DNA of 64,000 nt from positions 56,762-120,761 of the forward strand of contig UQPN01000002.1 in assembly GCA_900542935.1 (NCBI GenBank), given 5' to 3'. Positions 25,431-34,026 of the stretch are shown here, one piece after another. The translations under genes were made by a program, and so were the position numbers. The notes beneath the pieces are model-generated. The model was not told the DNA's origin, ran no database searches, and was given only the letters and a program-made list of their open reading frames with translations. Position 1 is the first letter of the stretch, and the number at the start of each line of letters is the position of its first letter. This DNA is from an uncultured Eubacteriales bacterium (GTDB taxonomy: Bacteria; Bacillota; Clostridia; Christensenellales; Borkfalkiaceae).

Positions 25431-26192
25431 ATGAATCGGGAAAACGCGTATCAGCGCCTGGCGCCTTTATACGAAGAACTTTGCGACGACTGCGACTATG
25501 AAAACTGGTCGCAGTATTTCGTTATGTTGTTGTGCGGCGCGCTGCATACGGAAGAAAATAACATCGCGGGGCTACGCGGGCTGGATATCGGCTGCGGCAG
25601 CGGCGTTTTCACGCGCGCGTTTCTTAAAAAAGGCTGCGTGATGTCGGGCGTCGATATTTCTCCCGCCATGCTTTCCGTCGCGGAAGAAAAAACACGCGAA
25701 GAGGGGTTGCGCGCCCGCTATTTTCAGGGCGACGTTACCGGGCTGAAAACGCTTGAAAAATACGATTTCGCGCTTTCTTCCAACGACGTAATCAATTACG
25801 TTCCCAAAAACAAGCTCGTCGCGGCGTTTAAAAACGTGGCGCGCGCTTTGAATAAGGGCGGCGTTTACGTGTTCGATATCAGTTCGGAACGCAAATTTTT
25901 AACCAAAATCAACGGCAAAGTCAGCGCGGACGATCGCGAAAACGTTACGTATCTTTCTTTCGGCAAGGTGGAAGATTCCGTTGCCACGCTGGACGTAACC
26001 CTTTTCGTGCGCCGCAAAGACGGCGCGTTCGACAGATTCGACGAGCTGCACACGCAGTACGTGTATACGCGCGAAGAAATCGAAAACGCGCTGTTATCCG
26101 CGGGGTTCGGAATCGTCTCCGTCGGCGGAATTTTCGGCGAAGACGCCGAAGAAACCGATCGTCTTTGCTTTCTTGCAAAAAAGAAGAGGTAA
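25431..26192 (+). CDS. Class I SAM-dependent methyltransferase
   Basis: The 253 residues have the seven-strand methyltransferase core. Motif I is LDIGCGSGVFTRAF (about 50-63), an acidic residue ends the next strand in SGVDISPAML, and DFALSSNDVINYV corresponds to motif IV. A C-terminal beta extension (FVRRKDGAFDRFDELHTQYVYTREEIENAL) resembles small-molecule methyltransferases of the ubiE-like class. Substrate unknown. It is separated from the neighbour downstream by only three bases. Confidence 0.85.
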   Translation: MNRENAYQRLAPLYEELCDDCDYENWSQYFVMLLCGALHTEENNIAGLRGLDIGCGSGVFTRAFLKKGCVMSGVDISPAMLSVAEEKTREEGLRARYFQGDVTGLKTLEKYDFALSSNDVINYVPKNKLVAAFKNVARALNKGGVYVFDISSERKFLTKINGKVSADDRENVTYLSFGKVEDSVATLDVTLFVRRKDGAFDRFDELHTQYVYTREEIENALLSAGFGIVSVGGIFGEDAEETDRLCFLAKKKR

Positions 26193-26195
26193 CGT

Positions 26196-27062
26196 ATGAC
26201 CGAAAAGAAATCAAGCGGACTTTTCAGGTGTCTCGTATATAACGGCGGCGTTTCGCTCACGCTGATAAACGGCGGGGTAATGTGCGCCGACGGGATTAAA
26301 TTGCAGGGTTTCGCGGGCGAACAGGCGAAGATTTTCGGCGGCGCGCTTCTCGGCACGGCGTTTCTCGGCGGACTTCTGAAAGATAAACGCGGCGAGGTTT
26401 CCGTCGTATTGAAAACGGACGGAACGCTTGAAAATCTTACGGCTTCCGTCAACGCTGCGTTGTCCGTCCGCGCGTGTATGGATTGCCGCGAGGCGGCTGC
26501 GGGCACGGCAGATTCGTTTTACGGCACGGGCGGATTTTTACAGGTAGTGCGGGACGACGGCTATTCCCGTCCGTTCGTCGGCGCCTGCGCTCTTTGCAAC
26601 AACGAAACGGGGAATGCCGAAGAATTTTTCGCAGCGAATTTCGAAGAATATTTTACGGTCAGCGAACAGCTTCCCACGCGCTTTGCCTTTTATCTCGGCG
26701 GCGGGTGCGATTATTTTCTCGCGGCGTTGCAGGCGCTTCCCGGCTGCGGAAAAAACTGGGAGGTTTCCGCAAAAGATAAGCTTGCCGCGGTATTGAACGA
26801 ATACCGCTGCGGAAAAAGCGCGGCGGAATCGGCAACAAGCGTTTTCGGCGAAATTTCCTGCGAAGAAGAACGCGATCTCCGTTACCGCTGCAACTGTTCT
26901 GCGGAATATCTGAAAGGCGTGTTAAGCACGCTCGGAAAGGACGAGCTGGAAAGCATTCTGCAAGAACAGGGCACCGTAAAAATTCATTGCAGATACTGCA
27001 ATAAAGATTACGCGTTTACAAGAACGGATCTGGCGGATCTTCTTTCACGGCTCGGCAAATAA
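26196..27062 (+). CDS. hslO: Redox-regulated chaperone Hsp33
   Basis: Hsp33 is a cytosolic holdase activated by oxidation of a zinc-bound cysteine centre. The 288 residues have the N-terminal substrate-binding domain (TASVNAALSVRACMD; GGFLQVVRDDGYSRPFVG) and C-terminal zinc ligands in RCNCS and HCRYC (CxC plus CxxC), spaced by about 30 residues as in the family. It probably shares a transcript with the upstream methyltransferase. In an anaerobe it would protect against oxygen or bleach-type stress. Confidence 0.93.
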   Translation: MTEKKSSGLFRCLVYNGGVSLTLINGGVMCADGIKLQGFAGEQAKIFGGALLGTAFLGGLLKDKRGEVSVVLKTDGTLENLTASVNAALSVRACMDCREAAAGTADSFYGTGGFLQVVRDDGYSRPFVGACALCNNETGNAEEFFAANFEEYFTVSEQLPTRFAFYLGGGCDYFLAALQALPGCGKNWEVSAKDKLAAVLNEYRCGKSAAESATSVFGEISCEEERDLRYRCNCSAEYLKGVLSTLGKDELESILQEQGTVKIHCRYCNKDYAFTRTDLADLLSRLGK

Positions 27063-27133
27063 AAAGCGGCGTTTAAAAACGGCTTGCCGCGTGTAAATAT
27101 ATAGAATAAATATCGGAAAGGATACGGGCGTTA

Positions 27134-27276
27134 ATGTCGGGTAAAGTACGAAAAATCAATTACGGCAGGCGGTTTTTGATATCGCAGGCGGATAAAAGTT
27201 ACGGAGAGGCGATTACCTTTCCGCGCTTCGCTTTACGCACCGCGAAATCGAACTGTTCGGCTCCGACGCCGACGCT
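27134..27276 (+). other. Coding-like 5' extension of the TPR gene, out of frame
   Basis: AAAGGA and an ATG at 27134 open a frame reading MSGKVRKINYGRRFL...DKSYGEAI, which then diverges. From 27211 the frame of the downstream TPR gene reads DYLSALRFTHREIELFGSDADALARLADSY, a smooth continuation. Loss of one GATT from a GATTGATT tandem at about 27211 would explain the shift. Either a real frameshift or an assembly error is possible. Confidence 0.45.
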
Positions 27277-28914
27277 TTGGCGCGCCTTGCCGATTCGTAC
27301 GAAAATATGGGGCTGTACACTTCGGCTTTAAACTGCTGGTTCCGCTATGCCGATTGCTGCGATCCCGACGATCTTCCCGACGCTTACGAGGGGCTTGCCG
27401 TCAATTATCTCAATCTCGGCAACGAAGCGCAGTCGGCGTATTATTACGAACGCCTTGTCGATACCGATTCAACGCTTACGGGCGAAGATAAATTGCAGAT
27501 TGCCGAAGCGTTTGCTTCCGATCGCCGCAACGGCTTCCGTTTCGTCTATCCTCCCGCGCTCGCCGATTTCCGCGAAGAACTCGCAAAAAGCGGCGCGGCG
27601 CTCAGAGCGGGCGATCCGGAAGGCGCCATAGGGTTGCTTTCGGAAATTCCGAAAGGCTGCGGCGAATATTCCGCCGCGCAGGAACTTCTCGCCGTGGCAA
27701 TGCTTTTAAAGGGCGACGCCGAGGGCGCGGAAGAAACCTGCCTCGCGCTGTTAAAGGAAAACGCAAACGACGTGCAGGCGCTCGCCACGCTTTCCGCGCT
27801 GTATTCCGAAGAGGACAGGAAAAGCGAAAGCCGCGAAATCGCGGATCGGCTTTGCTCGCTGCAGGGCACCACGGCGGAAGAAAAATATAAAATCGCCACG
27901 GTGGCTTGCGAAAACGGCATGCACGATAAAGCGCTCGAGCTTTTTTCACAGCTGGAAAAAGAATTTCCTTACGACGGCAATCTGTTGTATTTTAAAGCGG
28001 CTGCGGCGGGGGAAAGCGGCAATTACGCGCTTGCGGAAGCCGCGCTCGGCAAACTAACCGATCTGTATCCGGAAGCGGAAGTGGCAAAATACTATCTGGG
28101 GGCGCTTCGCCTGCATAAAATTTATCCGGGCGAATACGAATGTCCGTCGTTTACGTATTTTTATCGCGTGCCGGAATCGGAAAAGACGGCGCGCACGGCG
28201 GAACTTAAAACGTTTTTAAGCAAAAAATCCGCGCAAAGCGCGGCGGAAGCCGAACGGCTTTTGTCGTCCGGAATTCTCGCGTGGACGTTCGACGAAATGG
28301 ACGGCACGGAACGCGGTTTGCAGGCGCTCGCCGCGGAATGTGCGGTAATCGGCAGAGGAAAAGGCAGCGAAAAATGCGAAGAATTTCTGCGCGGCATGTT
28401 ACTCGATTGCGAGGTGGAAGCCGCCGTGAAACTTCGTGCGTTCCGCTTGTTGTTCGCGGCAAACCGCGAAGATCGTTTCGGCGCGGTGTTCTGTAATATT
28501 TATAAGGAAGTTCGCATTCCGCGGGTTTCGTTCGGCAGAAAGAAGCATAAACTTTTTCTTTCCGCCTATGCCGAAGTTTCTTCGAAATTCGGCGTCATCG
28601 GCGATCGGTATCAGCGCCGTATCGCCCGCGCCGCCGAATCCGTCTACCGCGCTTTGCAAAAGGCGGATAAACTGGAAGAGGCAAGTTCGGAAAACGCGCT
28701 TTCCGCGGCGATTTATCTGCGCAGCGATCTCCGCGAAGCCGGCGGCGACATCGATGACGTCTGTGCGTTTTTCGGCGCGGAAAAATCGGATACGGAAAAC
28801 ATTTTAAACGCCGCCGCGCCCGATTATCCCGAACGCTCCGCGCTTCGTCGTCCCGTCCTTGCGGGCAGCCGCTCGGGGCGGAAAAAAGCAGATAAAAATC
28901 CCGATAACGCATAA
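27277..28914 (+). CDS. Tetratricopeptide-repeat protein
   Basis: The uninterrupted frame (545 residues from TTG 27277) is made of helical TPR-like units: ADSYENMGLYTSALNCWFRYAD, AYEGLAVNYLNLGNEAQSAYYYERLV, then repeats through about residue 290. Beyond that a helical C-terminal region lacks clear repeats and ends in a basic tail (SRSGRKKADKN). There is no signal peptide. TPR proteins scaffold protein complexes; no partner is indicated. The natural N-terminus is probably about 48 residues further upstream in another frame (27134-27276). It is followed after 47 bp by another helical protein. Confidence 0.7.
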   Translation: MARLADSYENMGLYTSALNCWFRYADCCDPDDLPDAYEGLAVNYLNLGNEAQSAYYYERLVDTDSTLTGEDKLQIAEAFASDRRNGFRFVYPPALADFREELAKSGAALRAGDPEGAIGLLSEIPKGCGEYSAAQELLAVAMLLKGDAEGAEETCLALLKENANDVQALATLSALYSEEDRKSESREIADRLCSLQGTTAEEKYKIATVACENGMHDKALELFSQLEKEFPYDGNLLYFKAAAAGESGNYALAEAALGKLTDLYPEAEVAKYYLGALRLHKIYPGEYECPSFTYFYRVPESEKTARTAELKTFLSKKSAQSAAEAERLLSSGILAWTFDEMDGTERGLQALAAECAVIGRGKGSEKCEEFLRGMLLDCEVEAAVKLRAFRLLFAANREDRFGAVFCNIYKEVRIPRVSFGRKKHKLFLSAYAEVSSKFGVIGDRYQRRIARAAESVYRALQKADKLEEASSENALSAAIYLRSDLREAGGDIDDVCAFFGAEKSDTENILNAAAPDYPERSALRRPVLAGSRSGRKKADKNPDNA

Positions 28915-28961
28915 CGTCGGTCGCGGAAAAGTTCAACAGGAAATAACGGAGGATATAAAAA

Positions 28962-29843
28962 ATGGAACTGGTAGATTTCGACGGTTTGTTCGATAAAAAA
29001 CTTACCGAATATATGAGGCAAAACGGCGGAAAACGCACCGAAAAAGAGTGGGAGGACGCCATTCCGAAACTGTATCAAAAATTCGGCGATACATATTTGC
29101 CGAAATACGGCTGCACGCCTCGGCAATACTACGCGCGGATGACCGACGACGAGCTGATTTCCACGCTTTGCGCCCATCTCCGCGGCGGCGTTCCGGTGCC
29201 GGAATTTCTCTGCGCCGAAACGGAAAAACGCCGTCCTACCGGGCAGATTCTTTCTCTGCTCGATTCCGACGACGAAGAAACGGCGCTGTACGCGGTGCAT
29301 TTCATCGGCGACGATTCTCTCGCGTTCGATAAATATTTTTCCGTCCTCGAAAGCGGCGAAAAAAGCGAGGACGTGGAAAACGAAGTCGCCGAGTGCCTGA
29401 AATCCGCCGCCGATCAGGTGAAAGACCGCGCGATGGCTTCGTATGCCCGCTATAAAAAGCAGGCGGAAAACGCTTCGGACGCCGAAAAAGAGTCGCTTGA
29501 AAAGCGCGCGGAATACATGCTTGAAATTTTATCCCGCGTAACTATCGGCAACGATGAAATTTTCAACGTCCTGCTCGCGGCTTTTTCCGATGACGAATCC
29601 AAAATTCCCATGCGCGCGTCTTATCTCGCTTCTTACGGCGACGAACGCGCCTTACCCGTACTTTTAAAGCGCATCGAAAACCGCGAAATCGGCTTCAACG
29701 AATTCCGCGAACTCAAATACGCCGTCGAAGCGCTCGGCGGCGAATATAACGAACCTCGTTCGTTCGAACACGACGAAGATTTTCTGAAGGTGGAAGATCA
29801 GTCGCAGAAAGAAGGTTTTTCCGAAATCGGCGATTTATCGTAA
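28962..29843 (+). CDS. Helical protein of unknown function (HEAT-like)
   Basis: I do not recognise this 293-residue protein. It is acidic and predicted nearly all helical, with paired amphipathic helices such as TGQILSLLDSDDEETALYAVHFIGDD and EIFNVLLAAFSDDESKIPMRASYLASYGDERALPVLLKRIE that look like HEAT repeats. There is no signal peptide or membrane segment. It starts behind GGAGG and ends just before the terminator that overlaps the spoIVA promoter, so it is the last gene of the run beginning at 24100 or 27134. A scaffold role is a guess. Confidence 0.6.
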   Translation: MELVDFDGLFDKKLTEYMRQNGGKRTEKEWEDAIPKLYQKFGDTYLPKYGCTPRQYYARMTDDELISTLCAHLRGGVPVPEFLCAETEKRRPTGQILSLLDSDDEETALYAVHFIGDDSLAFDKYFSVLESGEKSEDVENEVAECLKSAADQVKDRAMASYARYKKQAENASDAEKESLEKRAEYMLEILSRVTIGNDEIFNVLLAAFSDDESKIPMRASYLASYGDERALPVLLKRIENREIGFNEFRELKYAVEALGGEYNEPRSFEHDEDFLKVEDQSQKEGFSEIGDLS

Positions 29844-29884
29844 CGCGCCGAATCTTTAAAAAGCAAGCACAACAACGCGAAACC

Positions 29885-29914
29885 GTCATAAACGAATTTA
29901 ATCCCGCATATAGT
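29885..29914 (+). promoter_or_regulatory. SigE-type promoter of spoIVA
   Basis: GTCATAAA (29885-29892), 14 bp, CATATAGT (29907-29914) fit the mother-cell SigE consensus (GTCATATT, N14, CATACAAT) at six of eight positions in each box. spoIVA is a SigE gene in Bacillus. The -10 overlaps the left arm of the upstream terminator. Confidence 0.6.
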
Positions 29915-29947
29915 AAAGCATAACGCTTACTTTTGCGGGATTTTATT
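29900..29947 (+). terminator. Terminator between the HEAT-like gene and spoIVA
   Basis: AATCCCGC (29900-29907) pairs with GCGGGATT (29935-29942); an inner AGTAA..TTACT stem extends it, and TTATTT follows. Confidence 0.7.
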
Positions 29948-29992
29948 TGCGAAAAAATGCAAGCGACGGCGAAAACGGGAGGTTTTGTCAAT

Positions 29993-31468
29993 ATGCAGGA
30001 ATATAACGTATACGAGGATATGTCAAGCCGCGCCGGCGGCGGTATTTACGTAGGGGTGGTCGGTCCCGTCCGCACGGGCAAATCCACTTTTATCAAGCGG
30101 CTTATGGAACGCCTTGTCATCCCGTATGCCGCCGAGGGCAGCAAAAAAATCATGGTGGACGAATTGCCTCAGTCCGGCGCGGGAAAAACCGTCATGACCA
30201 CGGAACCGAAATTCGTTCCCGCCGAGCCCGCCGAAATCGCCCTGAAAGAGGGCGTAACGGCAAAAATCCGGCTCGTGGATTGCGTCGGCTTTGCCGTAGA
30301 CGGGGCAAACGGCTTCGAAGAGGACGGCAAACCGCGGCTTGTCAAAACGCCGTGGTCGAAAAACGCGCTCGAATTTACCGCCGCGGCGGAGCTCGGCACC
30401 GAAAAAGTGATTAAAGATCATTCCACCGTCGCCGTGCTTGTTACCACCGACGGCAGCGTAACGGAAATTCCGCGCAAAAATTACGAAAAAGCGGAAGAAC
30501 GCACGGTAAAAGAAATTAAAAAGCAGAAAAAGCCGTTCGTCATCGTCGTAAACTGCAAACAACCGGATGCGCCCGCGGCGGTAAAGCTCGCGCAGTCGCT
30601 CGAAAAGAAATACGGAGCGCCCGCCATCCCGCTCAACGCCGAAGAAATGAACGAGGACGACATCCGCGCGCTGTTCCGTAAAGCGCTGCTCGAATTTCCC
30701 GTCGTCCGCGTCAACGTACGGCTGCCCGAATGGGTGCGCACCCTTCCCGAAGAACATGCCGTCGTTTCCGGTATCGAAGAAAAACTGCGCGCCGCGGCGT
30801 CCAGAATCACCAGAATGCAGGATTGTTTCGCGCTTGAAACCTTATTTCAGAAAGAGGACGATTTTTCCTGCCCCGACGGCGTTTCCATGGATCTCGGCAA
30901 AGGCGTCGCCGAAGTGCGCCTCGAAGCGAAAGCGGAGCTGTATTTCCGCGTGATTTCCGAAGAGTGCGGCGAATCCGTTTCCGACGACGCCGAACTTCTC
31001 GATTACGTGAAATCTCTCGCCGACGCGAAGCGCAATTACGATAAAATCAAAGCCGCGATGGAAGAAGCCGACGAATGCGGCTACGGCGCCGTGCCGCCCG
31101 CAAAAGAAGATATGCGTCTTTCGCAGCCGAAACTCGTGAAAAAAGGCTCCGGGTACGGGGTTGCGTTCCACGCCACGGCACCCAGTTATCACGTCCTGAA
31201 AGTGGACGTTACGGGCGACGCCGCGCCTATCATCGGCTCGCAGAAACAGGGCGAAGAGTTTGTAAAAGACCGTCTTTCCGAGTACGAAGAGGACGAAAAA
31301 AAGGTTTGGGATACAAATATTTTCGGCAGATCTTTAAAAGATATCGTCGCCGAAGACATGGCGCGCAAACCCTACGCGATGCCCGCGGAAGTACGTAAAA
31401 AAATGCGCCGCGCCGTAGGCAGAATCGTCAACGAAGGCAAGGGCGGAATCATCTGCATTCTGCTGTAA
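29993..31468 (+). CDS. spoIVA: Stage IV sporulation protein A (spore coat ATPase)
   Basis: SpoIVA polymerises with ATP hydrolysis on the forespore surface and is the base layer of the coat. ATG 29993 follows GGGAGGT and gives 491 residues, matching the Bacillus protein (492). Visible features: EYNVYEDMSSRAGGGIYVGVVG at the N-terminus, Walker A GPVRTGKST, DELPQSGAGKTVMTTEPKFVP, the Walker B region RLVDCVGF, and the family's conserved C-terminus GRIVNEGKGGIICILL. It has a SigE-type promoter and stands alone. No spoVM or cotE is nearby. Confidence 0.97.
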   Translation: MQEYNVYEDMSSRAGGGIYVGVVGPVRTGKSTFIKRLMERLVIPYAAEGSKKIMVDELPQSGAGKTVMTTEPKFVPAEPAEIALKEGVTAKIRLVDCVGFAVDGANGFEEDGKPRLVKTPWSKNALEFTAAAELGTEKVIKDHSTVAVLVTTDGSVTEIPRKNYEKAEERTVKEIKKQKKPFVIVVNCKQPDAPAAVKLAQSLEKKYGAPAIPLNAEEMNEDDIRALFRKALLEFPVVRVNVRLPEWVRTLPEEHAVVSGIEEKLRAAASRITRMQDCFALETLFQKEDDFSCPDGVSMDLGKGVAEVRLEAKAELYFRVISEECGESVSDDAELLDYVKSLADAKRNYDKIKAAMEEADECGYGAVPPAKEDMRLSQPKLVKKGSGYGVAFHATAPSYHVLKVDVTGDAAPIIGSQKQGEEFVKDRLSEYEEDEKKVWDTNIFGRSLKDIVAEDMARKPYAMPAEVRKKMRRAVGRIVNEGKGGIICILL

Positions 31469-31530
31469 TCCGTCTTTTGCAAACGAAAATAAAAAGGCTA
31501 TATATAGTCTGAAAAATTTTCGTCGGAACG

Positions 31531-31559
31531 TTGACATGTATTAAAAACTATGCTATACT
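31531..31559 (+). promoter_or_regulatory. Promoter of the ABC exporter gene
   Basis: TTGACA (31531-31536), 17 bp, TATACT (31554-31559) preceded by TGC (extended -10). The leader is about 150 nt; I see no riboswitch in it. Confidence 0.85.
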
Positions 31560-31714
31560 ACCCTAGCAAAAACGTTTTTTCATCCATTTCCGGCGCGGGA
31601 TAAACCGCCGCAAATTCGCTGTAAAACCGCCGCAAAAACGGTTCGGCAAAGCGGCAAAAACGCGGTACATAAAGCGCGCACGCGAAAAATACAACAGGAA
31701 AAAACGGGAGAATT

Positions 31715-33592
31715 ATGAATCGCTCTGAAAACGGCTCCGTGCCGCGAAGCAAGCAGGAACGTATCGACGTCGTTCCGGATTACGATTATCTTTTCGCTGA
31801 AACCACAACTAAAAAAGGGAAGAAAAAGAACGGATTTTTCGGCAAAATCGCTAAAATGAATTTTTGCCCGTTGCTTTTTTCTTCCCTTCTTTACATTTTC
31901 CAGACGGCGCCCGTGTGGCTGATGCCGCTGGTTACGGCAGACGTCATCGACGCGGTTACGCGTGCGGTCGGCGGAGCGATTACGGCGCAACAGGCGCTGA
32001 AAGCCGTCGGAATCGACGCGCTGATCATTACGATCGCCATTCTGCAAAACGAACCGGTAACGCTGCTGCGCACCGTTTTAACCAGTAAAATGTTGCGGCG
32101 CACGGGCGCGGGCATCAAAAGCTGCGTGGTGCGGAAGCTGCAAAGCCTTTCCGTTACCTATGCGAAAGATATGGAAACGGGCAGAATCCAGGCGAAATTT
32201 TTAAAGGACACCGATGCGGTCGACGGACTTTTTTCCTGCCTCGTCAACACCATTATTCCCAATATCATCAGCGCGGTTATCGCAACCGTCATCGCGCTTT
32301 CCAAAAACGGCGTCGTGGCGTTGTTTTTCCTGTGCGTCGTGCCGTTCAACGTCGCTTTGTCGCGGCTGTTTTCCAAAAAAATCCGCAAGCGTTACCGCGA
32401 ACTCCGCGAACATACCGAATCGATGAGCTCCCGCCTTGCCACCATGCTCGAAATGCTTACCGTTACCAAGGCGCACGGGCTGGAACAAACGGAAATTTCG
32501 GCGGTAAATTCGTCCATTTCGGGCGTGGCGAACGCGGGGAAGAAAGTGGATTTAACCGGCGCCCGTTTCGGCTCGTGGGCATGGTGTCTGAATACGTTTT
32601 TGTCCGCCGCCTGCATGGTTTTCTGCGCCGTACTTGCCGTCTGCGGCAAAATTTCCGTGGGCGACATCGTGCTGTATCAGACGATGTTCGTATCGCTCAG
32701 CGGTTACGTTTCCACGCTCGTCAACGTTCTGCCCACGCTCGGTTCCGGGTTCGACGCGCTTTCTTCCGTTTCCGGAATCATGAGCGTGAAAGACGTGGAA
32801 ATGAACATCGGCAAACGTTCCGTTCCGTCGATTTCCGGCGACGTGGAATTTAAAAACGTCTGTTATAAATATCCCGGCAGCGAAGAATACATCATCAAAA
32901 ATTTATCGCTGAAAGTCAAAGCGGGGGAATGTATCGCCGTCGTCGGCGCTTCCGGGTCGGGAAAGTCCACAATCATGAATCTCGTCATCGGCTTTTTAAC
33001 GCCCGTTTCGGGCAGCGTGCTCATCGACGGAAAACCGCTTTCCGAATGCAATCTTTCCGAATACCGTCATCATATCTCCGTGGTGCCGCAGAACAGCATT
33101 TTGTTTTCCGGTTCGATACGCGATAATATCACCTACGGGCTTTCCCGCTACACCGAAGAGCAACTTTCCAAGGCGGTGGAACTCGCCGATCTCGCCGAGG
33201 TCGTGAAAAACATGCCGTACGGCGTCGATTCCGATGTCGGCGAACACGGCGATAAGCTTTCCGGCGGGCAGAAACAGCGCGTAACCATCGCCCGCGCGCT
33301 CATCCGCAATCCCGCGATTCTCATTTTCGACGAAGCCACCAGCGCGCTCGACAATATTTCCGAATATCACGTACAGAAAGCGATTTCTTCCTGCGTCGCC
33401 GGCAGAACTACGTTCATCGTGGCGCATCGCCTTTCCACCATCCGCGGGGCGGACAGAATCATCGTCATGGATAAAGGCGAATGCGTCGAAGAAGGCACGT
33501 ACGAAGAACTGATGGCGAAAAAGGGCAAATTCTTCGAATTGAAAAATCTGAACGACGTCAACGCGAAAGCGGCGGAAGAAGCGCTGGCTTAG
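31715..33592 (+). CDS. ABC exporter (fused membrane and ATPase domains)
   Basis: The 625 residues have a basic cytosolic N-terminus (about 50 residues), a six-helix exporter domain (50-350), and a nucleotide-binding domain with Walker A GASGSGKST (about 410-418), signature LSGGQKQR (about 515-522), Walker B ILIFDEATSALD (about 535-546) and the switch histidine in VAHRLS. It is a half-transporter that would work as a homodimer, since no partner gene is adjacent. Substrate could be a lipid, peptide or drug. GGGAG precedes the ATG. It ends with an alanine-rich tail. Confidence 0.92.
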   Translation: MNRSENGSVPRSKQERIDVVPDYDYLFAETTTKKGKKKNGFFGKIAKMNFCPLLFSSLLYIFQTAPVWLMPLVTADVIDAVTRAVGGAITAQQALKAVGIDALIITIAILQNEPVTLLRTVLTSKMLRRTGAGIKSCVVRKLQSLSVTYAKDMETGRIQAKFLKDTDAVDGLFSCLVNTIIPNIISAVIATVIALSKNGVVALFFLCVVPFNVALSRLFSKKIRKRYRELREHTESMSSRLATMLEMLTVTKAHGLEQTEISAVNSSISGVANAGKKVDLTGARFGSWAWCLNTFLSAACMVFCAVLAVCGKISVGDIVLYQTMFVSLSGYVSTLVNVLPTLGSGFDALSSVSGIMSVKDVEMNIGKRSVPSISGDVEFKNVCYKYPGSEEYIIKNLSLKVKAGECIAVVGASGSGKSTIMNLVIGFLTPVSGSVLIDGKPLSECNLSEYRHHISVVPQNSILFSGSIRDNITYGLSRYTEEQLSKAVELADLAEVVKNMPYGVDSDVGEHGDKLSGGQKQRVTIARALIRNPAILIFDEATSALDNISEYHVQKAISSCVAGRTTFIVAHRLSTIRGADRIIVMDKGECVEEGTYEELMAKKGKFFELKNLNDVNAKAAEEALA

Positions 33593-33690
33593 CGTCAAAA
33601 ATTTTTCGGCGTTTTTTTCACTGTCCGCCGAATAATTCCGGGCAAAAGCGGCTATACTTTTTCTGAAAATTATCCGGGGAGGCGCGCGGT

Positions 33691-33855
33691 ATGAGCAGAC
33701 GTCCGAAACATAAAAACGGAAAAGTACGTAAGATGACGGAAGAGGAATACGAGGCGTACGTCATGTCTTTGAAAGAGCAGACTCCGCCGCTTGCTTATCG
33801 TAAGTACGCGAAAGAAGAAATCGAACCTTCGGGCGGGGAAAAGAAAGGGATGTAA
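33691..33855 (+). CDS. Small conserved-looking protein, 54 residues
   Basis: ATG 33691 has a strong ribosome site, GGGGAGG, eight bases upstream. The product is basic at the start (MSRRPKHKNGKVRK) and then reads MTEEEYEAYVMSLKEQ, a helix-forming motif seen in small uncharacterised Firmicute proteins, and ends in a charged tail. A -10-like TATACT sits at 33653-33658 without a good -35. Function unknown. The short length makes the call moderate, but the start signals and coding-like codons support it. Confidence 0.65.
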   Translation: MSRRPKHKNGKVRKMTEEEYEAYVMSLKEQTPPLAYRKYAKEEIEPSGGEKKGM

Positions 33856-33922
33856 AAAGCTGTCAAAGAAGCGAAAAAAAACAAAAAACGCTTAAAAAAT
33901 TAAGATTTATTTGTTAAAATCC

Positions 33923-33952
33923 TTGACCTTCCGGCGCCTTTTGTGCTATAAT
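33923..33952 (+). promoter_or_regulatory. Promoter of the repeat protein gene
   Basis: TTGACC (33923-33928), 18 bp, TATAAT (33947-33952) preceded by TGC (extended -10). Confidence 0.8.
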
Positions 33953-34026
33953 TAAATACGAACGGAGAGGATTTTTCCCCGGAATCGCTGAAAGCGGTTT
34001 CAAGAATAACTGAAACGAGGTGTGTT

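Noticed and set aside
31560..31714. Long leader of the ABC exporter as a riboswitch
   Set aside because: No recognisable aptamer core or terminator/antiterminator pair; only short CGCCGC-type repeats are seen.
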